Shown here: positions 1 through 6,684 of the stretch, in pieces
Numbering within the stretch: the first letter of the stretch is position 1
Layout of the letters: every line of letters begins with the position of its first letter
Source of the DNA: CAKOSP01 sp044432745
GTDB lineage: Bacteria > Bacillota_I > Bacilli_A > RF39 > UBA660
Length of the DNA: 19,189 nucleotides
Direction: 5' to 3'
Assembly (NCBI GenBank): GCA_044432745.1
Contig: JAWXUH010000011.1
Span: 1-19,189, forward strand
Notes under the pieces: generated by a model
The model's input: only the letters and a program-made list of their open reading frames with translations
What the model was told of the DNA's origin: nothing
The model's database searches: none
Program-made: the position numbers and the translations under genes

Positions 1-1
1 A

Positions 2-103
2 GATGATATTCTAAAAACTAATAATTCAGTTAAATGTATGGTAAATTCAATAACAAGCTTAGAACAAATATATCAAAGTCAAATATCGCTTCTAAAAAAA
101 TAA
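2..103 (+). CDS. C-terminal end of an unidentified protein (partial)
   Basis: An open frame enters from the left edge and runs 33 codons to a TAA at 101-103, followed 10 bases later by a clear hairpin terminator. The visible tail is hydrophilic and probably helical (it contains SLEQIYQSQ and ends LLKK). This fits the end of a helical or coiled-coil protein, but it is too short to assign to a family. The case for a real gene end is the open frame plus the terminator directly after its stop. Confidence 0.45.
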   Translation, partial: DDILKTNNSVKCMVNSITSLEQIYQSQISLLKK

Positions 104-112
104 CAACATATG

Positions 113-139
113 AAAAAGAACCATTGAGGTTCTTTTTTT
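113..139. terminator. Bidirectional intrinsic terminator
   Basis: AAAAAGAACC (113-122) pairs with GGTTCTTTTT (128-137) around the loop ATTGA, with T-runs on both strands. It lies between the stop at 103 (+) and the stop of the minus-strand gene at 146, so it can serve both. Confidence 0.85.
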
Positions 140-145
140 AATTAG

Positions 146-733
146 TTATTTAACTATTTTATAATCAACAAAATTACCTATACTATCTAACTCTAGGAAA
201 TTTTGAGATATATGTAGTAAACAATCTTTTAAATGTTTATAAGAAATATAATCATCAATATTTGTAACATTATATGATAATAATTGTTGTACATAAGAAG
301 ATATTTGTATAATATTTTCATGATTTAAAAGAATAAATAGTTCTTTCTCGTAAGATATAACATTATCTATCTTAATAGATAAAATTTCTTCTAAATTATT
401 TATTTTTTTTAACCAATCGCTATAATCAATACTATAGTCAATTTCATAATTAGTTAAGACTTCATTATTGTTATTACATTTCAATTCCTTTTCAACAGTT
501 TCTATAACATCTTTAAATAAATTATAGTTAGAAACATTTATTTGAAAATCATCTTCACTAGTAAAGGGTATATATTCTAAACATCCATCTAGTTTAAGAA
601 ATAGAGAAAAAATCACTTTATCATCAAGTTCTGTAATTGGAGTATTACTTTCTTTATAAAATAATTTATAATGATTAACAATTTGTGTTAAACACTTATT
701 TATATAGAAATTTTTTAAATCACGTATATTCAT
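146..733 (-). CDS. Hypothetical protein, 195 aa
   Basis: I do not recognise this protein. It is a soluble, acidic, Asn/Ile/Leu-rich polypeptide with predicted helices and no signal peptide, transmembrane segment or obvious catalytic motif. The frame is open back to 781, but I place the start at the ATG at 731-733. An SD-like GACGAGG lies a few bases upstream of it. A promoter with -10 at 754-759 would put transcription start near 747, downstream of the earlier ATG. The gene is a single transcription unit with a short 5' UTR, facing the partial gene at 2-103 across a shared terminator. Reality as a gene is likely; function is unknown. Confidence 0.75.
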   Translation of the reverse strand: MNIRDLKNFYINKCLTQIVNHYKLFYKESNTPITELDDKVIFSLFLKLDGCLEYIPFTSEDDFQINVSNYNLFKDVIETVEKELKCNNNNEVLTNYEIDYSIDYSDWLKKINNLEEILSIKIDNVISYEKELFILLNHENIIQISSYVQQLLSYNVTNIDDYISYKHLKDCLLHISQNFLELDSIGNFVDYKIVK

Positions 734-753
734 AGTTAAACCTCGTCGCAAAT

Positions 754-781
754 ATAATAACACAAAATAAACTAAATTCAA
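754..781 (-). promoter_or_regulatory. Promoter of the 146-733 gene (extended -10)
   Basis: On the minus strand, TTGAAT (776-781) is followed after 16 bases by TATTAT (754-759), preceded by TG+T to make TGTTATTAT. Predicted transcription start is near 747, about 14 bases before the ATG at 733. Confidence 0.6.
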
Positions 782-858
782 AAAAAATTAAAAATTTAAG
801 TTTTCTTAAAGTTTAGAGTACTAAAATTTAATTATAAATATCAAAGGAGTTATGTTAA

Positions 859-1824
859 ATGGAGAAGTTAAAACTAAGTATAGTCATATTAGTTATTTTG
901 TTAATATCAAGTACTATAATCTTTTATTCTTTTAATGATGGAAAAAAAATAAATATAAATTATAGTCATAGAGAGAATATATTTAACTTAATGAGAAGAA
1001 ATAATTCTGAATCTGAAGAAAGTTGCATGTCTTTAAGTGAAGATTTTGTTTTAAGTGATGAATATTACGAGTTACTAGATAAATTAACAAATTACAGCGG
1101 TATATATTCTATAATATATAAGGAATTAGATGATGATTTAACTGTAATAGAGTATGAAGAAAGTTATGAATTTTATGGAGAGTCTATAATTAAATTAGCA
1201 TATGCTATATACATATATGATTATCTTAAAGATAATCAAGAAGAATTGAATACAAAGTTAGAATATGATAGTTCTTTTTATAAAACAGGATCAGGAGTAT
1301 TAAGGTATATGAATTTAACTAATGAATCTTTCACTATAAATGAACTTCTATATTACGTGATAGAGGATAGTGACAATATAGCATATTTTATGTTGTTAGA
1401 TTATTTTGGAATAGAAGGAGTTAAAGAATATTGGAATAATCTTGGTACAAATCTAACATACGAGGGATGGGATTATTTTGGAATACTTGATGCAAGGGAT
1501 GCTATTGTATATTTAGATAGATTATATGAAATTATTGAAAGTAATGATGTTTACTACGATAATTTAATATCATCGAGCAAAGATGCATCAAAGAATTCAA
1601 TTTTACAAGAAACTTTAAATGAGGACATGTACTTTAAATATGGAGGTGCCAATTATTGTTATCATGAAATAGCAATAGTAGACGATGATCATCCTTATAT
1701 GATTGTAGTGTTAAGTGATCTAAGTACTACAGATAGATTTGCCTTATTTCCAGAAGTAGCACAAGTAGTTCAAGAACTACATGAAATGTACTGGGAAGAA
1801 AAAAATGAGTATTGTATGGCATAA
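859..1824 (+). CDS. Membrane-anchored serine hydrolase, class A beta-lactamase-like
   Basis: 321 aa. Residues 5-25 form an N-terminal hydrophobic anchor or uncleaved signal, so the domain should lie outside the membrane. The beta-lactamase/PBP fold motifs appear in order: SIIK with nucleophile S109 and K112 (SxxK), S171-D172-N173 (SDN), and K260-Y-G-G in place of KTG. An LDARDAIVYLDRLYE helix (210-224) sits where beta-lactamase2-family (PF13354) hydrolases carry 'ARD', and I see no Glu166 deacylation motif. True beta-lactam hydrolysis is therefore doubtful; a peptidoglycan-related or esterase-type serine hydrolase is more likely (inference). The start has an AAAGGAG SD at 843-849. The gene is monocistronic and converges on the zincin gene. 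C56 and C267/C319 are exterior cysteines. Family assignment is firm; substrate is unknown. Confidence 0.82.
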   Translation: MEKLKLSIVILVILLISSTIIFYSFNDGKKININYSHRENIFNLMRRNNSESEESCMSLSEDFVLSDEYYELLDKLTNYSGIYSIIYKELDDDLTVIEYEESYEFYGESIIKLAYAIYIYDYLKDNQEELNTKLEYDSSFYKTGSGVLRYMNLTNESFTINELLYYVIEDSDNIAYFMLLDYFGIEGVKEYWNNLGTNLTYEGWDYFGILDARDAIVYLDRLYEIIESNDVYYDNLISSSKDASKNSILQETLNEDMYFKYGGANYCYHEIAIVDDDHPYMIVVLSDLSTTDRFALFPEVAQVVQELHEMYWEEKNEYCMA

Positions 1825-1825
1825 A

Positions 1826-1850
1826 AAAGAAAGATTCGATATCTTTCTTT
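1826..1850. terminator. Hairpin terminator between convergent genes
   Basis: AAAGAAAGAT (1826-1835) pairs with ATCTTTCTTT (1841-1850) across TCGAT. The A-run at 1823-1828 gives a good T-tract for minus-strand transcripts of the 1883-2980 gene. The plus-strand T-run is short. Confidence 0.75.
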
Positions 1851-1882
1851 GTATATATTAATAGAATAATTATATATATTGT

Positions 1883-2980
1883 TTATTTAGTTAAATAACT
1901 TGAAATAATGATTACAAAAATAATTATTGCAATTACTGTTAACATTATTTTGACGTTAACAAAACCATTATTTCTTGAATGAGAAATGTTATTAGTATAT
2001 TCATTAGATAACTCATGAATAGCATTTAAGAATTGTTCTTTTAATTCAGGTGTAGTTAATTGTTTTTCTACATATTGATAGTTAGAAAGTACATATTCTG
2101 TATTATTATTCAACATAAAATTACTCATTAAATCCCTTTGAACTTTATTAATTAATAAGTTATAAGAATTAATGTTACCTTTAAAAGATATTAATCCATC
2201 TGAAGATACTATATCAATAGGTTCTGGAACGTTTAAATTCGAGTAGTTACCATTGATAATAAGTTTATCAATCATATATATTTGTTCTAAATCAAACATT
2301 AAAGTATCAAAAGAACCTACGCCGCATACTAGATCATACATATCTTGTAACATCTCTCTACCATCTTCTCTATAAGATAAAGATACAATTTGATTAACAG
2401 GTAGAGCTGTAACGTGTGCAATCATTACAATTATATTGCCATTGAATTGGTATTCTGATAAAGAGCTTTCTATTTGATGATGATTTAATCCTCTGATTGC
2501 ATTATGATAAACTCTTGATTCATTGTTTGCATTATTAGAAGCACATTGTAGTAGTTCTGCGATGTACTGAGTTGAACCTTCAGTTAGAAACATACCATCA
2601 TGACCATTATAAAAACCACATGATTCTTTACCACTGATAACTCTTGTTTGCAGAGTATGAGTAAGTTCATGAAAAAAATATAACTTTAAACTATCATAAT
2701 CTAAGTTTAAGTTCATAGTAATTTTACTACCAACAGTTTTACCATAAATACCATTCATATCAATTTCATCAACTGAAGAAACAGAGCTTGATAACAATCT
2801 AGCAACTTCAATAGGATCTTGAAATAAAGAGTTTTCTATTTGAGTAAGAGAGTCAATATAATCAGCCATTAGTATGTAATACTTTTCCGGTATATTAGAA
2901 TTATAATCAAAAGTACTTTTGATTGCATCTACCATTCCGCTATTAATTAATTCTGTATTTTTTGAAATATTATTATTCAT
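1883..2980 (-). CDS. Tail-anchored zinc metalloprotease-like protein (HExxH)
   Basis: 365 aa. H104-E-L-T-H108 is a zincin zinc-binding motif. E134 in TEGSTQY, 26 residues further on, is placed like the third ligand of gluzincins, where an 'EG..xY' helix is common. There is no N-terminal signal. Instead a single hydrophobic segment at about 345-362 ends the protein three residues before the C-terminus, which gives a tail-anchored topology. If it inserts as an ordinary tail anchor, the catalytic part (about 30-330) would be cytoplasmic. The start has a GGAGGT SD at 2987-2992. It is monocistronic, with a TGTTATAAT promoter and a terminator shared with the serine hydrolase. The substrate is unknown and I do not recognise a named peptidase family. 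Confidence 0.75.
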   Translation of the reverse strand: MNNNISKNTELINSGMVDAIKSTFDYNSNIPEKYYILMADYIDSLTQIENSLFQDPIEVARLLSSSVSSVDEIDMNGIYGKTVGSKITMNLNLDYDSLKLYFFHELTHTLQTRVISGKESCGFYNGHDGMFLTEGSTQYIAELLQCASNNANNESRVYHNAIRGLNHHQIESSLSEYQFNGNIIVMIAHVTALPVNQIVSLSYREDGREMLQDMYDLVCGVGSFDTLMFDLEQIYMIDKLIINGNYSNLNVPEPIDIVSSDGLISFKGNINSYNLLINKVQRDLMSNFMLNNNTEYVLSNYQYVEKQLTTPELKEQFLNAIHELSNEYTNNISHSRNNGFVNVKIMLTVIAIIIFVIIISSYLTK

Positions 2981-3030
2981 AAGTTTACCTCCATTATAAT
3001 GTAATACTACATTTCATTTACCTTAAATTG

Positions 3031-3039
3031 ATTATAACA
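3031..3039 (-). promoter_or_regulatory. Extended -10 promoter of the zincin gene
   Basis: The minus strand reads TGTTATAAT, a perfect TGn-extended -10, about 50 bases before the ATG. No good -35 is found at 17 bases. It is divergent from the superoxide reductase promoter at 3078-3106. Confidence 0.6.
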
Positions 3040-3077
3040 TATATATTAAATGAGTACTATTTATAAATGTATAAGTA

Positions 3078-3106
3078 TTGACAAAATTTTATAAAAATAC
3101 TATTAT
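3078..3106 (+). promoter_or_regulatory. Canonical promoter of the superoxide reductase gene
   Basis: Perfect -35 TTGACA (3078-3083), a 17-base spacer and -10 TATTAT (3101-3106). It is the only promoter in the window with a consensus -35, and it lacks the TGn extension seen at most others. Confidence 0.8.
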
Positions 3107-3115
3107 TTAATAGTA
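3098..3115. promoter_or_regulatory. Inverted repeat over the superoxide reductase -10 (possible operator)
   Basis: TACTATTA-TT-TAATAGTA has perfect 8-base arms and covers the -10 element, where a repressor would block polymerase. A Fur-family peroxide or metal regulator would be logical for this gene, but the site is not a clear match to the PerR consensus. Chance palindromes are common in such A+T-rich DNA. Confidence 0.35.
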
Positions 3116-3153
3116 ATTATTAATTAAAAATAATTATTAAGAAAGAAGGAAAA

Positions 3154-3537
3154 ATGAATAATCAATTTATAATAAAAAAATGCATGAAATGCGGAGCAGT
3201 TGTAAATGTTATAGAAGATTGTCACTGTAGTGAAGAAAATAATATATCATGTTGTGGTACAGTTATGACAGTATTAAAATCAAATAGTACTGATGCAGCA
3301 GTTGAAAAACATGTACCAGAATATGAAGTTAAGGGAAATAAAATTTTAGTAAAAGTAAATCACGTAATGGAAGAAGACCACTTTATTAAATTTATAGCAC
3401 TTGTAGATAAAAAAAATCAAGTAATATGTGATCTTACAAACAATACAGATGCAGTTGCAGAATTTGACTATATACCAGGTTCTACAATATATGAATATTG
3501 TAATAAACATGGAATATGGAAAATAGATGTAGAATAA
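3154..3537 (+). CDS. dfx: Desulfoferrodoxin (2Fe superoxide reductase)
   Basis: 127 aa, the usual length for two-iron superoxide reductases. It reduces superoxide to hydrogen peroxide in the cytoplasm without making O2, a hallmark of anaerobes. The N-terminal desulforedoxin domain has C10-x-x-C13-G and C33-C34-G for the rubredoxin-like Fe(Cys)4 centre. The catalytic domain has E51-K52-H53-V-P, H70, H76 and C116-x-x-H119-G-x-W, giving the 4 His + 1 Cys ligands of centre II plus the active-site Glu and Lys. The usual HPM around the second His reads HVM here. An AAGGA SD lies at 3146-3150. It has its own consensus promoter with an overlapping inverted repeat. It is monocistronic, with no rubredoxin or rubrerythrin gene beside it. 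Confidence 0.93.
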   Translation: MNNQFIIKKCMKCGAVVNVIEDCHCSEENNISCCGTVMTVLKSNSTDAAVEKHVPEYEVKGNKILVKVNHVMEEDHFIKFIALVDKKNQVICDLTNNTDAVAEFDYIPGSTIYEYCNKHGIWKIDVE

Positions 3538-3566
3538 AAAATAACTTTAGTTATTTTTTATTTTTT
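3535..3566 (+). terminator. Terminator after the superoxide reductase gene
   Basis: The stem AAAAAATAAC pairs with GTTATTTTTT with a 4-base loop (about 3536-3559), starting at the stop codon and followed by more T's to 3567. Confidence 0.75.
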
Positions 3567-3570
3567 TATT

Positions 3571-3597
3571 AAAAAAATAAATAAAGTATATTTATTT
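3571..3597 (-). terminator. Terminator of the 3600-4346 gene
   Basis: AAATAAATA (3575-3583) pairs with TATTTATTT (3589-3597) across AAGTA. A seven-base A-run (3571-3577) gives the minus-strand T-tract. The stem is all A/T and so weak. It merges with an ATTT tetranucleotide repeat running into the end of the gene (about 3590-3608). Confidence 0.5.
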
Positions 3598-3599
3598 AT

Positions 3600-4346
3600 T
3601 TATTTATTTTTGGTTTCTGAGATATATTGACATTGGCAATAATCTATAAATTGTTGATGATTAAATACTTTATTAGGATTTAATCCATTATTTATCATAA
3701 TAGTTTTAATAAATTCTAAATTTTCATTAGTAGTCATAATACCTATAAATCTATCTTCTGAAAAGTTAATACTTTCAACACCGCCATATACTTCTGAATT
3801 AGTTTTTGTTTCAAAAACTTTTTCATATTCATCTTCTTTTGGTAAAAAAACAAATATAGCACCATACGGTAAAAATGGACCAGAGTTATCGTTAGCAAAG
3901 TTCAAACTAACTTGAGTATTCTTTTTACATGTAACATCTATTAAAGTAGCTTGAGATGTAAATTCAACACCACGTTCTTCTGGTGTAAATAATCCACCAG
4001 AATTGATAATTTCTTCAACGGTATTTATATCACCATTACCATGAAAAACAATAGGTAGATCATCTGGAATACTTTCATCAATAATATTATTAAAATTATT
4101 TAAAACATTATTACGTTCATCTAAATCTTCTTTAGTATCTGGTCTAATAGATTTAATTTTGTTTTTAGAAATTTTAATAGTCTTAATAAGTGAATTAATT
4201 TTAATATTACAAGAGTCTATTTTTCTACTATTATTATCTTCCTTAGCAGCTGCTAAATCTTTTTCAAGGTTATTTAGTTTCTCAGCGTTAAATTTTTGTT
4301 TTTCTAAAAGATTATTCATCATTCTTTCAAAGTTATCATTATTCAT
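3600..4346 (-). CDS. Coiled-coil protein with an unrecognised C-terminal domain
   Basis: 248 aa. Residues 4-65 are charged and heptad-like (NNLLEKQKFNAEKLNNLEKD), a probable coiled coil. A second globular domain covers about 95-240. It contains F101-H-G-N-G, INSGGLF, a GVEFTSQATLIDVT strand and a GGVESINFSEDRFIGIMTT segment (188-206). The order 'xHG, short helix with G, S/T strand, acidic-rich strand' resembles ADP-ribosyltransferase-like folds, but I cannot confirm this. There is no signal peptide or TM segment, so it is probably cytoplasmic. An AAAGGAG SD lies at 4360-4366 with a rather long 13-base spacing. It is monocistronic behind a TGTTATAAT promoter. The C-terminus has a CQC pair. Confidence 0.7.
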   Translation of the reverse strand: MNNDNFERMMNNLLEKQKFNAEKLNNLEKDLAAAKEDNNSRKIDSCNIKINSLIKTIKISKNKIKSIRPDTKEDLDERNNVLNNFNNIIDESIPDDLPIVFHGNGDINTVEEIINSGGLFTPEERGVEFTSQATLIDVTCKKNTQVSLNFANDNSGPFLPYGAIFVFLPKEDEYEKVFETKTNSEVYGGVESINFSEDRFIGIMTTNENLEFIKTIMINNGLNPNKVFNHQQFIDYCQCQYISETKNK

Positions 4347-4382
4347 ATTTTAATATCTACTCCTTTATATTTATATAAAGTA

Positions 4383-4391
4383 ATTATAACA
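4383..4391 (-). promoter_or_regulatory. Extended -10 promoter of the 3600-4346 gene
   Basis: The minus strand reads TGTTATAAT, with no recognisable -35. It lies only a few bases downstream of the T-tract of the upstream gene's terminator. Confidence 0.6.
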
Positions 4392-4396
4392 TAAAT

Positions 4397-4427
4397 AAAA
4401 AAAGACTAATTAAAAAATTAATTAATC
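4397..4427 (-). terminator. Terminator of the small Cys-rich protein gene
   Basis: GACTAATTAA (4404-4413) and TTAATTAATC (4418-4427) form a 10-base stem with one G-U pair and a 4-base loop, followed on the minus strand by seven T's (4397-4403). It overlaps the stop codon. Confidence 0.75.
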
Positions 4428-4655
4428 CTCATTAACTACGTCACAAATTATAGTCTCTTCTGAATTATAATTATTAACGTAAGTACACTTTAATGTATTG
4501 TCTGAAAATGGTTCACAATCATAAGCCTCAGCACAAGGAGTATTAGCTCTGCAACCAATACATGTATTATTTTTAGGTAATATAAAAAAATATACTACAA
4601 AAAATAAAGTTAAAAATAATAGTGAAACTACAACAATAATTCTTTTATTTAACAT
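4422..4655 (-). CDS. Small Cys-rich membrane-anchored protein, 77 aa
   Basis: I do not recognise this protein. It starts MLNKRIIVVV and has one hydrophobic segment (about 5-27), then a roughly 48-residue polar part with six cysteines (C32, C35, C41, C47, C57, C71). That part should face outside and could form three disulfides. I chose the ATG at 4653-4655 over one six codons upstream for two reasons: a GGAG lies 8 bases before it, and the promoter -10 (4677-4682) would start transcription around the upstream ATG. It is divergent from the VirB2-like gene at 4793, which also has outer cysteines. Confidence 0.65.
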   Translation of the reverse strand: MLNKRIIVVVSLLFLTLFFVVYFFILPKNNTCIGCRANTPCAEAYDCEPFSDNTLKCTYVNNYNSEETIICDVVNED

Positions 4656-4676
4656 ATAAAAATCTCCATGCATAAT

Positions 4677-4685
4677 AGTATAACA
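4677..4685 (-). promoter_or_regulatory. Extended -10 promoter of the small Cys-rich gene
   Basis: The minus strand reads TGTTATACT, a TGn-extended -10 about 20 bases before the chosen ATG. The predicted start near 4670 leaves only a short leader containing GGAG. Confidence 0.55.
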
Positions 4686-4714
4686 TATAAGTCTAATAAT
4701 AAATGATGTAAATA

Positions 4715-4744
4715 TTAGAAATTTTTAAAAAATTATGTTATTAT
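4715..4744 (+). promoter_or_regulatory. Extended -10 promoter of the VirB2-like gene
   Basis: TGTTATTAT at 4736-4744 with a poor -35 candidate TTAGAA (4715-4720) 18 bases upstream. It is divergent from the promoter at 4677-4685. Confidence 0.5.
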
Positions 4745-4792
4745 ATATATGCAAATTTAACTTAATAAATTAACAATGAACGAGGAGAAAAT

Positions 4793-5275
4793 ATGGAAAC
4801 GAATATATGTGTTGAAACATATCAAATATGGAAAATAATAGGTCAAATAATAATATTGATAAAAATGGTATTACCTTTAGTTATAATAGTATTAACAACT
4901 ATAAGTTTTGGTAAGGCAGCATTTTCTTCAGATGATAAAGAAATAAAAAAATCATATAGTTTATTTTTTAGAAGAATAATGATATGTATAGTTATATATT
5001 TTATACCTTTAATAGTTGATTTAATGTTTGGATTAGTAGAAGGATTTTCAGATACACAAGATGAATATGAAGTATGTAGATCTTGTATAACATCACCAGA
5101 AGAATGTGATTACTCTGAAGAGTTAGAAGATTCAAATAATAATTATGAAGGTGATAATTCATTAGAAGATAATTTAGAAGAAGATAATATGTTAGAAGAC
5201 TCATTAGAAGATTCACTTGAAGATGAATTAGAAGAAGATAATGAATTTGATAATTTATTTGGAGAAAATAATTAA
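4793..5275 (+). CDS. VirB2/TrbC-like two-helix membrane protein with acidic tail
   Basis: 160 aa. Two hydrophobic helices (about 14-39 and 61-85) flank a short basic loop with FGKAAFSSDDKEIKKS and FRR. This pattern is seen in the small pilin-like TrbC/VirB2 (Mbov_0395-type) proteins of low-GC Firmicutes and Mollicutes. The positive loop should be cytoplasmic, placing both ends outside. The C-terminal 70 residues are very acidic, with LED/LEE repeats (about 122-148), and carry C95, C98 and C105; C6 lies at the N-terminal end. A GAGGAG SD precedes the ATG. No other conjugation or secretion gene is nearby, so a role in a T4SS is not supported by context. The acidic tail is unusual for a pilin subunit. 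Confidence 0.6.
   Translation: METNICVETYQIWKIIGQIIILIKMVLPLVIIVLTTISFGKAAFSSDDKEIKKSYSLFFRRIMICIVIYFIPLIVDLMFGLVEGFSDTQDEYEVCRSCITSPEECDYSEELEDSNNNYEGDNSLEDNLEEDNMLEDSLEDSLEDELEEDNEFDNLFGENN
5154..5240 (+). repeat. Degenerate repeat coding for an acidic LED/LEE tail
   Basis: Imperfect copies of a TTAGAAGA-type unit, spaced about 12-18 bases apart, encode SLED, NLEE, MLED, SLED, SLED and ELEE. A similar LE-rich tract occurs in the large surface protein (18833-18930). Confidence 0.5.
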
Positions 5276-5310
5276 AAAAAGAAGTTTATATTACTAAACT
5301 TCTTTTTTTT
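5274..5310 (+). terminator. Strong terminator after the VirB2-like gene
   Basis: GAAGTTTA (5281-5288) pairs with TAAACTTC (5295-5302). The stem is extended by A7/T8 runs, so about 15 base pairs with a 6-base loop and a T-tract at 5303-5310. Confidence 0.88.
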
Positions 5311-5323
5311 ATAAATGTAAATA

Positions 5324-5352
5324 TTGGTTTAATTGTTTTGTAGTGATATAAT
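5324..5352 (+). promoter_or_regulatory. Promoter of the DUF262 operon
   Basis: TGATATAAT (5344-5352) is an extended -10. TTGGTT (5324-5329) lies 17 bases upstream of TATAAT as a partial -35. It follows directly after a strong terminator, so the two restriction genes form their own unit. Confidence 0.65.
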
Positions 5353-5379
5353 TAAATAATAATAGGAGTAAAAAGTATT

Positions 5380-6684
5380 ATGGATAATAGTAAAATAAAA
5401 GCAAAAATAACAAATGTAGGAAGCTTAGTGGAATTGAATCTTGTAATACCGGGATACCAAAGAGCATATAGGTGGAGTGAAAAATCAGTAAGTATATTAT
5501 TTGATGATATCATGCAGGCTTTTAATGATGGAAATCATGAATATAGAATAGGTACAGTTATACTTCATCAAGAAACTAATGATGGAGATACTGTGTTTAA
5601 CATAGTAGATGGACAACAAAGACTTACAACAATAGTAATGCTTCTAACTATATTAGGAACTAAAAATATAAAATTACTAAAACAAAACTATCAGCCTTTA
5701 TCACACATAGCTATTAGGGATAATTATCAGGTATTGTTAAAAAGAGTAGGATCTATGTTAGATGTTAAAAAAGAAAAGATAAGAGATTTTATATTAAAGA
5801 ACTGTACAGTAGTAGAGATTATAACAGAAAAAAATGAAGAAGCGTTTCAATTTTTTGACTCACAAAATACAAGGGGTAAAGAGTTAGCTCCTCATGATTT
5901 ATTAAAGTCTTTTAACTTAAGAGAAATGGAAGATGAAACAGAAGATGAAAAGGAAAAAATAATATCAAACTGGGAAACGATAGATCAAAAAGAATTAAAA
6001 AATCTTTTTTCAAAGTACTTATATCCTATAAAAAGATGGTATAAATTAAAACGTGGGATATATTATTCAGTAAAAGAAATAGATGAATTCAAAGGAATAA
6101 AATTTCAAAGTAATAATAACTACGCTATATACAATAAACTTAGCCATATAAATGCAGAAGAACTTATTAAGACTAAAGGATATATAAATCAGTATCAATT
6201 AAACCAACCAATTTTTGTTGGAAAAAGATTTTTTGAATATGTAGACAATTATAATTCACTACTACATAGTGTAAGGCAAATAATCAATAGTGAAATAGAT
6301 AGAGAGTTAATACCAGAAAATGGGGCAGGAGATACATATATAAAAGAATTATTTGAGTGTGCACTAATGCTTTATGCAGATAGATTTGGAGTTAAAAAAA
6401 TAAAAAAAGAAACTTTACAGCAGTTGTATACATGGGCATATTCCTTAAGACTTGAAATGACAGCAGTATATATAGAAACTATTAATAATTATGCTATAGG
6501 AAATCAAGATATAATTAATTCAAAAATAAGTATGTTTGAATTAATTAATGAAATGAGAGAACCAGAAGAATTAAATATAATAAATTTTGAAAAAATTACT
6601 AAAGAAGAAAAGGATATAAAAGAAAAGTACAAAAATATTTATACTAAAATAAATGAATGGAATAACTGGGAAGTGAAAAAATGA
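5380..6684 (+). CDS. DUF262 protein, first partner of a GmrSD-like restriction pair
   Basis: 434 aa. An N-terminal DUF262 (ParB/Srx-like) domain is shown by I23-P-G-Y-Q-R-A-Y-R-W32, V76-D-G-Q-Q-R-L-T-T84 and FFDSQNTRGKELAPHDLLK (158-176). In GmrS, BrxU and SspE this domain binds or hydrolyses NTPs and senses modified DNA or drives the nuclease. The C-terminal half (about 200-434) is helical and lacks the HNH motif of DUF1524, so this subunit probably has no nuclease of its own. The stop overlaps the next gene's start by 4 bases (ATGA), implying translational coupling. The SD is AGGAG at 5364-5368, about 11 bases from the ATG. Likely role: the sensor or regulator half of a phage-defence endonuclease. 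Family is firm; substrate is unknown. Confidence 0.85.
   Translation: MDNSKIKAKITNVGSLVELNLVIPGYQRAYRWSEKSVSILFDDIMQAFNDGNHEYRIGTVILHQETNDGDTVFNIVDGQQRLTTIVMLLTILGTKNIKLLKQNYQPLSHIAIRDNYQVLLKRVGSMLDVKKEKIRDFILKNCTVVEIITEKNEEAFQFFDSQNTRGKELAPHDLLKSFNLREMEDETEDEKEKIISNWETIDQKELKNLFSKYLYPIKRWYKLKRGIYYSVKEIDEFKGIKFQSNNNYAIYNKLSHINAEELIKTKGYINQYQLNQPIFVGKRFFEYVDNYNSLLHSVRQIINSEIDRELIPENGAGDTYIKELFECALMLYADRFGVKKIKKETLQQLYTWAYSLRLEMTAVYIETINNYAIGNQDIINSKISMFELINEMREPEELNIINFEKITKEEKDIKEKYKNIYTKINEWNNWEVKK

Noticed and set aside
2981..3153. Riboswitch or leader RNA in the gap before the superoxide reductase gene
   Set aside because: Two divergent promoters account for the gap; the leader is about 40 bases and shows only A/T inverted repeats, with no known aptamer core.
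3590..3608. ATTT tetranucleotide repeat as a phase-variation tract
   Set aside because: It has about five short units at the very end of a gene and its terminator, where a length change would alter only the last residues.
4159..4353. Open frame of 64 codons on the plus strand, hydrophobic
   Set aside because: It lies opposite the coiled-coil gene; Lys/Glu/Asn codons read as Phe/Leu/Ser on the other strand. No SD or promoter.
5001..5216. Leu/Tyr-rich minus-strand open frame
   Set aside because: It is the complement of the repeat-coding acidic tail; composition is implausible for a real protein.
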